Source: Marinobacter gudaonensis (GTDB lineage Bacteria; Pseudomonadota; Gammaproteobacteria; Pseudomonadales; Oleiphilaceae). From it: a DNA stretch of 64,000 nucleotides. Below the pieces are notes generated by a model. It was not told the DNA's origin. It saw nothing but the letters and a program-made list of their open reading frames with translations, and searched no databases. The position numbers and the translations under genes are program-made. Positions 1 through 7,752 of this stretch are shown piece after piece. The stretch lies in contig NZ_FOYV01000002.1 of the NCBI RefSeq assembly GCF_900115175.1, forward strand, positions 1 to 64,000, given 5' to 3'. Each line of letters opens with the position of its first letter. The stretch's first letter is position 1.

Positions 1-70
1 ATAACGCCGGTGGTAATGGGCGGCTACGGAGCGCAGCGTAGTAGGCGTCCCGTTGACCACTTGGTTAAAT
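1..70 (-). other. attC: attC site 1 (cut by window edge)
   Basis: Read on the minus strand, the R'' box ATTTAAC is at 64-70 and the start of the next R' box (GTTAT) is at 5-1. Inside, GTGGTCAA can pair with TTACCAC leaving one unpaired C, the extrahelical base typical of attC hairpins. A CTACG/CGTAG stem forms the centre. The last bases of R' lie outside the window. Confidence 0.8.
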
Positions 71-505
71 TCAATCCGAGACTTTCGCTGCCGTCGCTAT
101 GTAACAATGGCCCTCGTACTCTCCAAGTGGCAGGCTCATCGAACTCTGATGTATACCACCCTCACCGTCCGTCTCTTCTGCAAAATGAATAATGAGCTCT
201 TTCTCGGGCTTTAGGTTTATTTTGTAGCGTACGCCGTTCATCTCATACTCGGTCAAACCGTCTTCCGGGAAGTCGACAATCTCAGTGCCAACAACGGTTT
301 TTTCGAAGTTCCGCTCAAAGCTTCGTTTAATTGAATCACGGGTGAACTCGTCGACTCCCTCCATGTAATACATGTCGAGCACGCTGGAAATTTCCCCTGA
401 TGAAACTGCCTCGCCAACCATTTGGGCAAAGTCACTATCACAGCCTGGTGGTGGCTCAGAGCAAGCAGACAAAACAACTGTAGAAGCCAAAAGAAAATGT
501 TTCAT
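71..505 (-). CDS. Cassette-borne putative lipoprotein, 144 aa
   Basis: Small exported protein of unknown function. The start at 505 is chosen because a strong ribosome binding site (AGGGAGGAAT) lies just upstream and a signal peptide follows at once: hydrophobic residues 4-13, then a lipobox ending LSAC with the lipidated cysteine at residue 15. The mature part begins SEPPPG and is acidic, with no domain I recognise. A longer reading frame upstream would run through the attC site and is rejected. The stop codon abuts the R'' box of attC site 1. It is the third and most distal cassette gene from the right-hand boundary. Function unknown. Confidence 0.75.
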   Translation of the reverse strand: MKHFLLASTVVLSACSEPPPGCDSDFAQMVGEAVSSGEISSVLDMYYMEGVDEFTRDSIKRSFERNFEKTVVGTEIVDFPEDGLTEYEMNGVRYKINLKPEKELIIHFAEETDGEGGIHQSSMSLPLGEYEGHCYIATAAKVSD

Positions 506-517
506 ATTCCTCCCTGA

Positions 518-605
518 ATTTAACGCCAATGATAAGCGGCGCCCCGACAGGGGCGTCCGGTGGACGGCCGATAGGCCGGGCACGAACTTAATTGACTGGT
601 TAGTC
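518..605 (-). other. attC: attC site 2
   Basis: The R'' box GACTAAC is at 599-605 and the R' box GTTAAAT at 518-524 on the minus strand. Next to them, CAATTAAG can pair with CTTATCATTG leaving two extrahelical bases. The interior folds into three short GC-rich hairpins: GGCCTATCGGCC, GTCCACCGGAC and GCCCCTGTCGGGGC. Length is 88 bases, within the usual attC range. Confidence 0.87.
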
Positions 606-1097
606 AGCACGGACCGAGCGCTCCCCTTTAGAGAACCATCCAAGCCATGATCCAGGCTTGATGACTAAATAAAGGCCAATCGCGAACTGAACCAACGAGC
701 CGCCAAAATACATCGAACTTGTCACCGGTTCGGTGTTTCCCTGAAAAGCTTGAAGAGTTGCCATGGGAAATTCGGATAGCGCCGTTACAACGAAGTACAG
801 ACCTATGAGCTGGAAAAGGAGTTGTGGAGAAAAACCTTCAGTAGTTTCAATTGGGTCAGTTGGGACTTTTCGAATGATCGAGTTGGCAACCAAGATCATC
901 CCCACCGCAGCGATTAACCCTATGGCGATGAAAATTGCGACCAAATAGATAAGGAAATTTTGAGTCGAGCTGGTTTCCAATAGCTCTGTGTAGGTTGAAA
1001 CATAGACGCTGATTGTTGGGGCATACCAAAGAATGTTGAACCCCAGATAAAGGGCAAAGAATTTTATCGCCACTACCGTAATCCCTTGAGGTGTCAT
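600..1097 (-). CDS. Cassette-borne integral membrane protein, 165 aa
   Basis: Predicted inner-membrane protein of unknown function with about four hydrophobic segments, near residues 5-30, 45-70, 93-115 and 128-147, and short polar ends. The start at 1097 (residues MTPQG) has a good ribosome binding site (AAGGGAG, 7 bases away). An in-frame ATG at 1115 lies only a few bases from the attC boundary and has no such site. The TAA stop is part of the R'' box GACTAAC of attC site 2, typical of cassette genes. No recognised domain. Confidence 0.75.
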   Translation of the reverse strand: MTPQGITVVAIKFFALYLGFNILWYAPTISVYVSTYTELLETSSTQNFLIYLVAIFIAIGLIAAVGMILVANSIIRKVPTDPIETTEGFSPQLLFQLIGLYFVVTALSEFPMATLQAFQGNTEPVTSSMYFGGSLVQFAIGLYLVIKPGSWLGWFSKGERSVRAD

Positions 1098-1117
1098 AGA
1101 ACTCCCTTCATTCATGT

Positions 1118-1195
1118 GACTAACGCCTGGGCTCAGCGGCCGGTTTGGAGGCGCACCGCGCCGGAATACCGGTCCGCTGCAGCCCTTGGTTATGT
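1118..1195 (-). other. attC: attC site 3
   Basis: The R'' box ACATAAC is at 1189-1195 and the R' box GTTAGTC at 1118-1124 on the minus strand. L'' GGGCTGCAGCGG pairs with L' CCGCTGAGCCC with one unpaired G, the classic single extrahelical base that sets strand choice by integrases. Length 78 bases. This is the most canonical attC in the window. Confidence 0.9.
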
Positions 1196-1708
1196 CTAGT
1201 TTTGCACCCACTCGATGTCTGTGATGACCATGTAGGTGAATCCATTATCAACACTGGTTCGATAAGCCCCTTTGGCGTTCAAAACAAAAGCCGCTATTGA
1301 GGTCATTTCCCAACCATCAACCTCATCACCTTCCCATTTATCAACGGTGAGCGCATCGTAACCGTGCTTTTCGCCAAAGCTTCTCACTCGGTACATTTGA
1401 TCTTTGGCTTCATCGATGATTGAGGGGTTGGCCCAAGACCACAGCCAAGTGTTGGACCTGGTTGAAATTGACCCTACGAACTGAACTTTGGCCACGACAG
1501 CGGGAACGCCATCGTTGGAAAAAACCAGTGAACTCGTATCTTGGTCCCAATCGAAACGCTCATGTTCTCCCAACTTATAATCTTCCATCAAAACGTTTTG
1601 ACGCTCCGACAGGAAGTTATGAGCCTCTGTGATTTGAGCTATCCATTGCTCATCTGCGGTGGCATTTGACATAAACATACTCAGCAATAAAGCGGTCAAT
1701 TTCTTCAT
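1196..1708 (-). CDS. Cassette-borne secreted protein resembling DUF6882, 170 aa
   Basis: Begins with a cleavable signal peptide (MKKLTALLLSMFMSNATA), so it is exported. The mature part has features I associate with the DUF6882 family: a WDQDTSSLVF-like segment, an SNTWLWSWANPS segment and an EVDGWEMTSIAAF segment. The function of that family is unknown. The start at 1708 sits 11 bases after the cassette R' box GTTATGT (1719-1725), with a weak AGAAG upstream. The TAG stop overlaps the end of attC site 3. It is the first cassette on the right side of the array. An upstream in-frame start at 1828 would run through the palindromic boundary and is not supported. Confidence 0.78.
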   Translation of the reverse strand: MKKLTALLLSMFMSNATADEQWIAQITEAHNFLSERQNVLMEDYKLGEHERFDWDQDTSSLVFSNDGVPAVVAKVQFVGSISTRSNTWLWSWANPSIIDEAKDQMYRVRSFGEKHGYDALTVDKWEGDEVDGWEMTSIAAFVLNAKGAYRTSVDNGFTYMVITDIEWVQN

Positions 1709-1732
1709 ATAGCTTCTGACATAACAGCTAAT

Positions 1733-1752
1733 TATACGAACGCGTTCGTATA
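1733..1752. repeat. 20-base perfect palindrome at array edge
   Basis: TATACGAACGCGTTCGTATA is perfectly self-complementary. Its core ACGAACGCGTTCGT recurs almost intact at 1978-1995. It lies 8 bases upstream of the R' box of the first cassette, so it could be part of a recombination site or an operator for cassette transcription. Confidence 0.7.
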
Positions 1753-1851
1753 TCACCCATTCGTAAAACTCCATCCAACCAATCCCCCAAAAATGGGGAT
1801 TCCCCAACAAAACTAGCACCTTACCCACTCATTGCCACAACTATCATCGGA

Positions 1852-1901
1852 GTTATACGCCCGCAGGCACTCCACTCTGGCTGCCCCGATGGGCGTATAA
1901 C
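1852..1901. repeat. 11-base inverted repeat GTTATACGCCC / GGGCGTATAAC
   Basis: Perfect 11-base arms enclose a 28-base spacer. The outer GTTATAC/GTATAAC ends resemble integron R boxes, but the arrangement is too short for a cassette. It may be a decayed recombination site or an unrelated hairpin. Confidence 0.6.
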
Positions 1902-1977
1902 ACCAGCCGTCGATTCCTAACATTTCAACCCTATCAGATAGTTACCTCAATTTCTCAGGAAATGCCTCGGACTTTTG

Positions 1978-1995
1978 CGAACGCGTTCGTATAAC
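1978..1995. repeat. Second copy of the CGAACGCGTTCG palindrome
   Basis: CGAACGCGTTCG followed by TATAAC shares GAACGCGTTCGTATAA with the minus-strand reading of the palindrome at 1733-1752. The two copies are about 245 bases apart and bracket the gene-free boundary. Confidence 0.65.
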
Positions 1996-2103
1996 TCCGG
2001 GCGGGTGACCGTATCATGGGTGCCTGTAATTAATGTCCACTTAACGGCGATGATATGGCCCTGCACCCATTCGCTTGATAACGGACGACTCCGGAGCCGC
2101 ACC

Positions 2104-2877
2104 ATGCACCTTCCCTTCTGGTTGACCACTGCCCTGCTCTTTCCGGTGCTGCTCTACCAGGGCAAGCGGGTACGGCGCAGCACGCCCAGGCTGCCGGAGG
2201 CTGGGGGGCCCAGGGCTGGCCAGTACGGGTTGGGGTTACCGGCGAAGCGTATCCTGGTGATTGGTGAATCCACGGCTGCCGGTGTCGGTGTTGAAACCCA
2301 CGAGCAGGGGCTGGCCAGCCAGTTGGCGCGGCGGATTCATGAGCGCACGGGCCAGACGGTTGCCTGGCATACGTTTGGTATTAACGGCGTTCGGCTTGGT
2401 GATCTGATCGTGGCGTTGAAAAAAGCCGAGCTGCCGGAGGCAGACGTGGTGCTGCTGAGCATGGGGGTGAACGACACCACGGGATTCACGCCCCGCTTTC
2501 GTTTCCGCCGGCAGTTGATCGAATTGCGCCAGTGGCTGGCAGTCCGTTATGCCAGTCCCTTGCAGCTTCTGAGCGTACCGCCCATGCACCTGTTTACCGC
2601 GCTGCCGGCACCGCTGCGGTACGTGGTGGGCTGGCGGGCACGGCAGCTGGATACAGTCTACGTTCGTCTCGCTCGGCGGTCCCCGGCGGATTTTGGTTAC
2701 CTGCACTACCCGGTGATTACCGATCCGGGGCTGCTCGCCAGTGACGGTTACCACCCGGGGCAGCGAGGCTACCAATATATTGCCCAGGCACTGGCAGGAT
2801 CCATAAACGACGATAGTCTGAAAGGAAGGCATGTGACAGGAGGTCACCCCCATGAAACGGATCGCTATCTGCTTTGA
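2104..2877 (+). CDS. SGNH/GDSL-family esterase or lipase
   Basis: A 257-aa hydrolase of the SGNH fold, likely acting on an ester or acyl group. Block I is GES at residues 54-56 with Ser56 as nucleophile, the block III GxND motif is at 121-124, and the block V DxxH is at Asp214-His217. An N-terminal hydrophobic stretch (residues 4-18) may anchor it or act as an uncleaved signal. The start at 2104 is preceded by GGAG about 8 bases away. The 3' end overlaps the next gene by 26 bases, so the two are probably co-translated. Substrate unknown. Confidence 0.82.
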   Translation: MHLPFWLTTALLFPVLLYQGKRVRRSTPRLPEAGGPRAGQYGLGLPAKRILVIGESTAAGVGVETHEQGLASQLARRIHERTGQTVAWHTFGINGVRLGDLIVALKKAELPEADVVLLSMGVNDTTGFTPRFRFRRQLIELRQWLAVRYASPLQLLSVPPMHLFTALPAPLRYVVGWRARQLDTVYVRLARRSPADFGYLHYPVITDPGLLASDGYHPGQRGYQYIAQALAGSINDDSLKGRHVTGGHPHETDRYLL

Positions 2878-3877
2878 TGGCACCTGGAACCGCCCGGAGG
2901 AGATCCTGGGCGAGGATTTCCCCACCAATGTTCTGCAGTTTGCCCGCGCCATCCGGCCCACCGATGGTCACGGAGTGGAGCAGGTGGTGTTTTATGACTG
3001 GGGCATCGGCTCCTATCACGATGAGATTCGCGCCGGCGCCACCGGGTACGGGCTGGAGAAGAACGTGATGGATGGCTACCGGTTTCTGGTGCACAACTAC
3101 GAGCCCGGTGATGACATCTTCCTGTTCGGCTTCAGTCGGGGCGCCTACACCGCCCGCAGCCTGTGCGGGATGATCAATAACTGCAGTATTCTCCGGAAGG
3201 AAAACGCCAGCCTGATCGAGGAGGCGTTCCGGCTCTACAAGACGAAGAAGCACACCGCCAACGGTGATCACTCGATGGAGTGGAAGGCCCGCCATTCGGT
3301 GGAGCAGCGCACGCCCATCAAGTTTGTGGGCGTGTGGGATACGGTGGGTGCACTGGGTCTGCCCTTTACCTTTTTTGGGCTGATCAAGGATCGGGATCTG
3401 TTCTACGACCGCAAGATCGGCAGCAACATCCACGTGGCCCGCCATGCGCTCTCGCTGGATGAACAGCGGGAGGATTTCGAGCCCACGCTGTGGGACCCGC
3501 GCGAGGGTACCGATCTCGAGCAGGTGTGGTTTGCTGGCGTGCATTCCGACGTGGGCGGCGGCTACGGGCCAGACAAACAGGGCCGTACCCTGGCGGATAT
3601 CCCCCTGCTGTGGATGAAAGAGGAGGCGCAGAAGCAGGCTCTGGTGTTCAACGATCACCTTCCCACGCAGACGCACCCCAGCGCCGAGCAGCATAACGAG
3701 TACAAGGGCAAGTACAAGCTGCTGGGCAAGCGCGTGCGTGAGATACCGCCGCCGGAGACCAACCCCACCTGGGTGCACCCCAGCGTTAAAGCCCGGTACG
3801 ATTCCGGTTACCGGAGCAAGCCCATCGAGCAGTTTATCCAGGCCCACGGCCAGTGGCCCGCCATCTGGCCGGAGTAA
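2852..3877 (+). CDS. DUF2235 alpha/beta hydrolase
   Basis: A 341-aa protein of the DUF2235 family, the fold shared with type VI Tle1 phospholipases but also common as housekeeping hydrolases. The N-terminus has the family motif ICFDGTWN (residues 6-13), the nucleophile elbow GFSRGA at 93-98 with Ser95, then a VWDTVGALG segment and HSDVGGGY, which likely supply the acid and His. No signal peptide is seen, suggesting a cytosolic enzyme. A very strong ribosome binding site (AGGAGGT) fixes the start inside the end of the GDSL gene. No vgrG, PAAR or immunity gene adjoins it, so an effector role is not supported here. Confidence 0.8.
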   Translation: MKRIAICFDGTWNRPEEILGEDFPTNVLQFARAIRPTDGHGVEQVVFYDWGIGSYHDEIRAGATGYGLEKNVMDGYRFLVHNYEPGDDIFLFGFSRGAYTARSLCGMINNCSILRKENASLIEEAFRLYKTKKHTANGDHSMEWKARHSVEQRTPIKFVGVWDTVGALGLPFTFFGLIKDRDLFYDRKIGSNIHVARHALSLDEQREDFEPTLWDPREGTDLEQVWFAGVHSDVGGGYGPDKQGRTLADIPLLWMKEEAQKQALVFNDHLPTQTHPSAEQHNEYKGKYKLLGKRVREIPPPETNPTWVHPSVKARYDSGYRSKPIEQFIQAHGQWPAIWPE

Positions 3878-4003
3878 CGGATACCTGTTTGCACATCCGG
3901 TTTTTCACGCACGGCTTGCCGCCTGTGGGGTTTGCTAGACTGGCGGGTTTTCAGATCAGGGCCCGTGAGTGCGGGCGTGAGCAACCCGGTGCAGGAGTTG
4001 AGC

Positions 4004-4339
4004 ATGTTGAAGAGCTGGATTTTTCTGGGTGTCGCCATCGTTGCCGAGGTGGTGGCCACCTCCGGCCTCAAAGCCAGCGAGGGCTTCACCCGGCTGTGGC
4101 CCAGCCTGCTGGTGATTGCCGGTTACTCGGTGGCGTTCTATTTCCTGTCGATCAGCCTGAAGGACATTCCCGTTGGCCTGGCCTACGCCATCTGGGCCGG
4201 GTTGGGCATTGTGCTGGTGGCGCTGATCGGCTGGCTGATCTACGGCCAGACTCTGGATGCCGCCAGCGTGATCGGCATGGCCATGATCATCGGCGGTGTT
4301 GCGGTGATCAACGTGTTTTCCAAGACCGCCGTTCACTAA
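4004..4339 (+). CDS. SMR-family multidrug/quaternary ammonium efflux protein
   Basis: A 111-aa protein with four transmembrane helices, the normal SMR size. The membrane-embedded glutamate essential for proton and drug binding (Glu14 of EmrE) is present as Glu15 in the segment VAIVAEVVATS. The conserved YAIWAGLG and the helix-4 GMAMIIGGVAVIN segments are intact. It works as a dimer in the inner membrane. It resembles the SugE/QacE-like branch; from sequence alone guanidinium export cannot be separated from drug export. The start at 4004 follows CAGGAG. It is likely a single-gene unit ended by the hairpin at 4355-4380. Confidence 0.88.
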   Translation: MLKSWIFLGVAIVAEVVATSGLKASEGFTRLWPSLLVIAGYSVAFYFLSISLKDIPVGLAYAIWAGLGIVLVALIGWLIYGQTLDAASVIGMAMIIGGVAVINVFSKTAVH

Positions 4340-4354
4340 CCGGCGGCGATCACC

Positions 4355-4380
4355 GGAGCCCGTAGCCGGGCTCCTTCTTC
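4355..4380 (+). terminator. Putative terminator after the SMR gene
   Basis: GGAGCCC (4355-4361), loop GTAGCC, GGGCTCC (4368-4374), followed by TTCTTC. The stem is strong but the T tract is broken. It lies between converging genes. Confidence 0.55.
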
Positions 4381-4386
4381 CTCACA

Positions 4387-6066
4387 TCAAACCGCGCGCC
4401 TGCGGTAACTCCGGTACCGCGGTCGCCAGAAATTGCGCTCGATGGACTGGCGAATGGTGTCGTCATCGGAGCCTAGCGCCACGCCTTCTTCCTGGGCCTG
4501 TTTGGCCACGTCGAAGGCGATAGCGCGGCTGATGTCCTGGATGTCGCGCAGCTTCGGCAGCAGCTCGGTGCCGGTGCCCTGCACAATCGGCGCCTGCTTG
4601 GCCAGGGCGTTGGAGGCGGCGGTGAGCATGGCATCGGTCACCCGTGAGGCTCCGGCGGCCACCACGCCCAGGCCGATACCCGGGAAGATGTAGGCGTTGT
4701 TGCACTGGGCAATGGCGTAGGTTTTGCCGTCCAGTTCCACCGGTTTGAAGGGGCTGCCAGCGGCCACCAGGGCCTTGCCTTTGGTCCACTTCAGGATATC
4801 TTCGGGTGTGGCCTCAACCCTGGAGGTCGGGTTCGAGAGGGGCATCACCACCGGTTGGTCACAGTGTCCGTGGAGCGTTTTGATGACCTCTTCGGTGAAC
4901 AGGCCGGGCTGGCCAGAAACGCCAATCAGCACCGTGGGCTTTGCCTGCTTGACCACGTCGATCAATTCCCGGCCCTGCCAGTCCTTGATGCGTTCCGGGT
5001 CTTGCGCCAGCGCTTTCTGGAAATCCTGCAGGCCCTCCTGATCGGTGGTCAATAGGCCGTCCCGATCCACCATGAAGATTCGCTTGCGCGCCTCCTGCTC
5101 GGACATCCCGTCGCTGGTCATGGCGACAATCACCTGCTCGGCAATGCCACAGCCGGCAGAACCCGCGCCCACGAAGGCCACGGTCTGCTCGCTGATTTTC
5201 TCGTTCTTGGCCTTGCAGGCCGCCAGCAGCGTGGCCAGGCACACCGAGGCGGTACCCTGGATGTCGTCGTTGAAGCAGCAGGCTTCGTCGCGATACTTGT
5301 TCAGCAGCCGCATGGCGTTGGTCTGGGCAAAGTCCTCAAACTGCACCAGCACGTCGGGCCAGCGTCGCTTCACCGCCGCCAGGAAGTCGGCCACGAAGGC
5401 GTCGTACTCTTTCTGGCCGATGCGTTTGTGCCGCCAGCCCATGTACATGGGGTCGTCCAGCAACTCCTGGTTGTTGGTGCCCACGTCAAGCATGATCGGC
5501 AGGGTGTTGGCCGGGCTGATGCCGCCACAGGCGGTATAGAGGGAGAGCTTACCAATGGGGATGCCCATGCCCCCGATGCCCTGGTCGCCCAGGCCGAGGA
5601 TGCGCTCGCCGTCGGTAACCACGATCACCTTCACCCGCTGCTTGGTGGCGCTGTGCATGATGTAGTCCAGGTGCTCCCGGTCCGGGTAGGAGACGAACAA
5701 GCCGCGGTGGTTGCGGTAAATGTTGGAGAACTCCTGGCAGGCGTCCCCCACCGTGGGGGTGTAGATGATCGGGAGCATCTCCTCCAGGTGGTCTTCCAGC
5801 AAGCGGAAAAACAGGGTCTCGTTGTCGTCCTGAATCGCCCGCAGGGTGATGTGGCGATCGAGATCGTTCTGGCACAGCTGGTACTGCCTGTAAGCCCGCT
5901 CCGCCTGCTCCTCGATGGTTTCCACGTGCTGGGGCAACAGGCCAATCAGGTTGAAGTCCAGGCGCTCCTCGTGGCTGAAGGCACTGCCTTTGTTCAGCAA
6001 CGGCAGTTCTAGCAACGAAGGGCCGGCGTAGGGTATGTAAAGCGGGCGTTTTTCCGTGTCAGTCAT
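4387..6066 (-). CDS. maeA: NAD-dependent malic enzyme
   Basis: Oxidative decarboxylation of malate to pyruvate with NAD+, linking the TCA cycle to pyruvate supply. At 559 aa it matches the large MaeA/SfcA form (about 565 aa). The malic signature [11 protein letters not shown], the dinucleotide motif [11 protein letters not shown] and the [10 protein letters not shown] active-site segment are all present. The start is taken as ATG 6066 with AGAGG upstream; an in-frame GTG lies at 6072. It is divergent from atoE across a 230-base intergenic region. Confidence 0.93.
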   Translation of the reverse strand: MTDTEKRPLYIPYAGPSLLELPLLNKGSAFSHEERLDFNLIGLLPQHVETIEEQAERAYRQYQLCQNDLDRHITLRAIQDDNETLFFRLLEDHLEEMLPIIYTPTVGDACQEFSNIYRNHRGLFVSYPDREHLDYIMHSATKQRVKVIVVTDGERILGLGDQGIGGMGIPIGKLSLYTACGGISPANTLPIMLDVGTNNQELLDDPMYMGWRHKRIGQKEYDAFVADFLAAVKRRWPDVLVQFEDFAQTNAMRLLNKYRDEACCFNDDIQGTASVCLATLLAACKAKNEKISEQTVAFVGAGSAGCGIAEQVIVAMTSDGMSEQEARKRIFMVDRDGLLTTDQEGLQDFQKALAQDPERIKDWQGRELIDVVKQAKPTVLIGVSGQPGLFTEEVIKTLHGHCDQPVVMPLSNPTSRVEATPEDILKWTKGKALVAAGSPFKPVELDGKTYAIAQCNNAYIFPGIGLGVVAAGASRVTDAMLTAASNALAKQAPIVQGTGTELLPKLRDIQDISRAIAFDVAKQAQEEGVALGSDDDTIRQSIERNFWRPRYRSYRRRAV

Positions 6067-6300
6067 GATCACCTCTCAATGCGGGCGGGCAATGCAGGCG
6101 TGCGAGGCTCGAATCACAGTCGCCGATTCGTGTCCCACCGGTCACCGTTTTGTAAAAGCATAGCCGCTGGGCCAAAGGTTCACATCTGAACGCCTGATGG
6201 AGGCAAAAAACAATACTGCCAAAGCCTAATGGGTGAATGAGGTGCTTTTCGTTTAGCTTGCTACACTCAAAAAGTTCCCAAAAAAACAAAGAGGTATCGC

Positions 6301-7608
6301 ATGCTAGACAGAGCATCCAAACCCATGGTGAGCCTGGTGGACAAGTACCTGCCAGACCCCTACCTGTTCGTGATCATCCTGACCCTGGTGGCATTCGTGG
6401 CTGCCATGGTGTTTGAAGGCCACAGCCCGATGGCGGTGGTGGAGATGTGGGGCAACGGCTTCTGGAACCTGCTTACCTTCTCCATGCAGATGTTGCTGGT
6501 GCTGGTCACCGGCTTCATGATGGCCAGCACGCCGCTGGTGCGGGGAATCCTGAACAAAATTGCGGGGCTGGCCAGAACGCCGGGCCAGGCGATTGTTCTG
6601 GTGACCTTCATCGCGCTGATTGCCAGCTGGATCAACTGGGGCTTCGGCCTGGTGGTGGGCGCCCTGTTCGCCAAGGCCCTGGCGCGCCAGATCCGCGTTC
6701 ACTACCCGCTGCTGATCGCCAGCGCCTACTCCGGGTTTATCGTGTGGCACGGCGGCCTGGCGGGCTCCATTCCGCTGACCATTGCCACCGAGGGCCACTT
6801 CACCCAGCAAACCATCGGCATCATCGGCACCGGCGAAACCATCTTCGCGTTCTTTAACCTGGCCATCGTGGTGGCCCTGTTCATCATCGTGCCGCTGGTG
6901 AACCGCCTGATGCTGCCGGCCGAGCGGGACAGCATCTACGCCGACCCGAAAGTACTGGACGACGAGCCGGACACCTCCGTGGTGATCAACCGCCCGGCCG
7001 ATTACCTGGAAAACAGCCGCACCCTGGCCTGGCTGATTGGCTTCAGTGGTCTGGCGTTTATCTTCCAGTACTTCATGGACAACGGCGGCCTGAACCTGAA
7101 CATCGTGAACTTCATGTTCCTGTTCATTGCCATCATCCTGCACCAGACCCCCAAGCGGCTGCTGGACAGCCTGAACGAGGCGGTTAAGGGTGGTTCGGGG
7201 ATTGTTATCCAGTTTCCGTTCTACGCCGGCATCATGAGCGTGATGACCGCCTCCGGCCTGGCCGCCAGCATCTCCAGCGGGTTTGTGTCGATTGCCAGCG
7301 CCGAGAGCCTGCCCTTCTGGAGCTTTATCAGTGCCGGCGTGGTAAATATCTTCGTGCCCTCCGGCGGCGGCCAGTGGGCCGTGCAGGCGCCGGTGATGCT
7401 GCCAGCGGCCCTGGAGCTGGGCGCGGATATTCCGCGGGTGGCCATGGCGGTAGCCTGGGGTGATGCCTGGACCAACCTGCTGCAGCCGTTCTGGGCCCTG
7501 CCAGTGCTGGCCATTGCCGGGCTGAAGGCCAAGGACATCATGGGCTACTGCCTGATGCTGTTGATCATTACCGGCATTATCATCAGCGCCGGCCTGACCT
7601 GGCTATAA
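6301..7608 (+). CDS. atoE: Short-chain fatty acid transporter, AtoE family
   Basis: A 435-aa multi-spanning inner-membrane permease, the usual AtoE length (about 440), with roughly twelve hydrophobic segments. Characteristic segments are SWINWGFGLVVGALFAK near residue 100 and PSGGGQWAVQAP near residue 350. It is expected to import short-chain fatty acids such as acetoacetate or butyrate. The start is ATG 6301 with AGAGG upstream. No atoDA/atoB genes adjoin it, so the substrate is inferred from family only. Confidence 0.88.
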   Translation: MLDRASKPMVSLVDKYLPDPYLFVIILTLVAFVAAMVFEGHSPMAVVEMWGNGFWNLLTFSMQMLLVLVTGFMMASTPLVRGILNKIAGLARTPGQAIVLVTFIALIASWINWGFGLVVGALFAKALARQIRVHYPLLIASAYSGFIVWHGGLAGSIPLTIATEGHFTQQTIGIIGTGETIFAFFNLAIVVALFIIVPLVNRLMLPAERDSIYADPKVLDDEPDTSVVINRPADYLENSRTLAWLIGFSGLAFIFQYFMDNGGLNLNIVNFMFLFIAIILHQTPKRLLDSLNEAVKGGSGIVIQFPFYAGIMSVMTASGLAASISSGFVSIASAESLPFWSFISAGVVNIFVPSGGGQWAVQAPVMLPAALELGADIPRVAMAVAWGDAWTNLLQPFWALPVLAIAGLKAKDIMGYCLMLLIITGIIISAGLTWL

Positions 7609-7752
7609 CACCCTCGGTCCCCGGAGCGCCCCAGGGTGCTCCGGGGAAACCGGCATCACCAAAGCCGTTATTTGCCCTCGGGCAGCCTCACTTGTTACCA
7701 CCCCGCTTTCCCCTGACAATGGGCCCGTACCAGAACGTCAGGAACTCGCTCC

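Larger units (their letters stand above)
1..1725 (-). mobile_element. Integron gene-cassette array (CALIN-like, no integrase seen)
   Basis: Three consecutive single-gene cassettes, all read on the minus strand, are separated by attC sites. Predicted cassettes are about 5-523, 524-1123 and 1124-1724. In each one the 7-base R' box at the 5' end is the exact reverse complement of the R'' box at its 3' end: GTTAAAT/ATTTAAC, GTTAGTC/GACTAAC and GTTATGT/ACATAAC. That is expected if each cassette closed as its own circle. Stop codons fall inside or next to the R'' box, and start codons lie within about 30 bases of the R' box, as in known cassettes. Composition is AT-richer than the chromosome to the right. 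No tyrosine integrase gene occurs on the upstream (right) side, so this is either an integrase-less attC cluster or the far end of an array continuing left of the window. Confidence 0.88.
1726..2103. other. Gene-free boundary between cassette array and chromosome
   Basis: No credible gene is seen over about 380 bases, where an attI site and integrase would be expected if the array were complete. It holds several palindromic motifs containing TATACG or its complement (listed separately). Composition is AT-richer than the GDSL gene that follows. The inverted pair CGGAGTTATACG (1848-1859) and CGTATAACTCCG (1989-2000) spans much of it. Confidence 0.6.

Noticed and set aside
1852-1901. Minimal 50-base cassette bounded by GTTATAC/GTATAAC
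   Set aside because: The boxes are complementary as in real cassettes, but there is no L box pairing or room for a gene; kept only as an inverted repeat.
2717-3847. 376-codon minus-strand open frame
   Set aside because: Antisense to the DUF2235 gene, which has a strong ribosome binding site and family motifs.
2852-3877. DUF2235 protein as a T6SS Tle effector
   Set aside because: No vgrG, PAAR, adaptor or immunity gene adjoins it and no delivery signal is visible.
3878-4003. Guanidine riboswitch upstream of the SMR gene
   Set aside because: No paired hairpins with ACGR loops or other guanidine-aptamer features were found.
7619-7646. CCCCGGAGC/GCTCCGGGG hairpin after atoE as a terminator
   Set aside because: The 9-base stem is perfect but no T tract follows; it could be a stabilising hairpin only.
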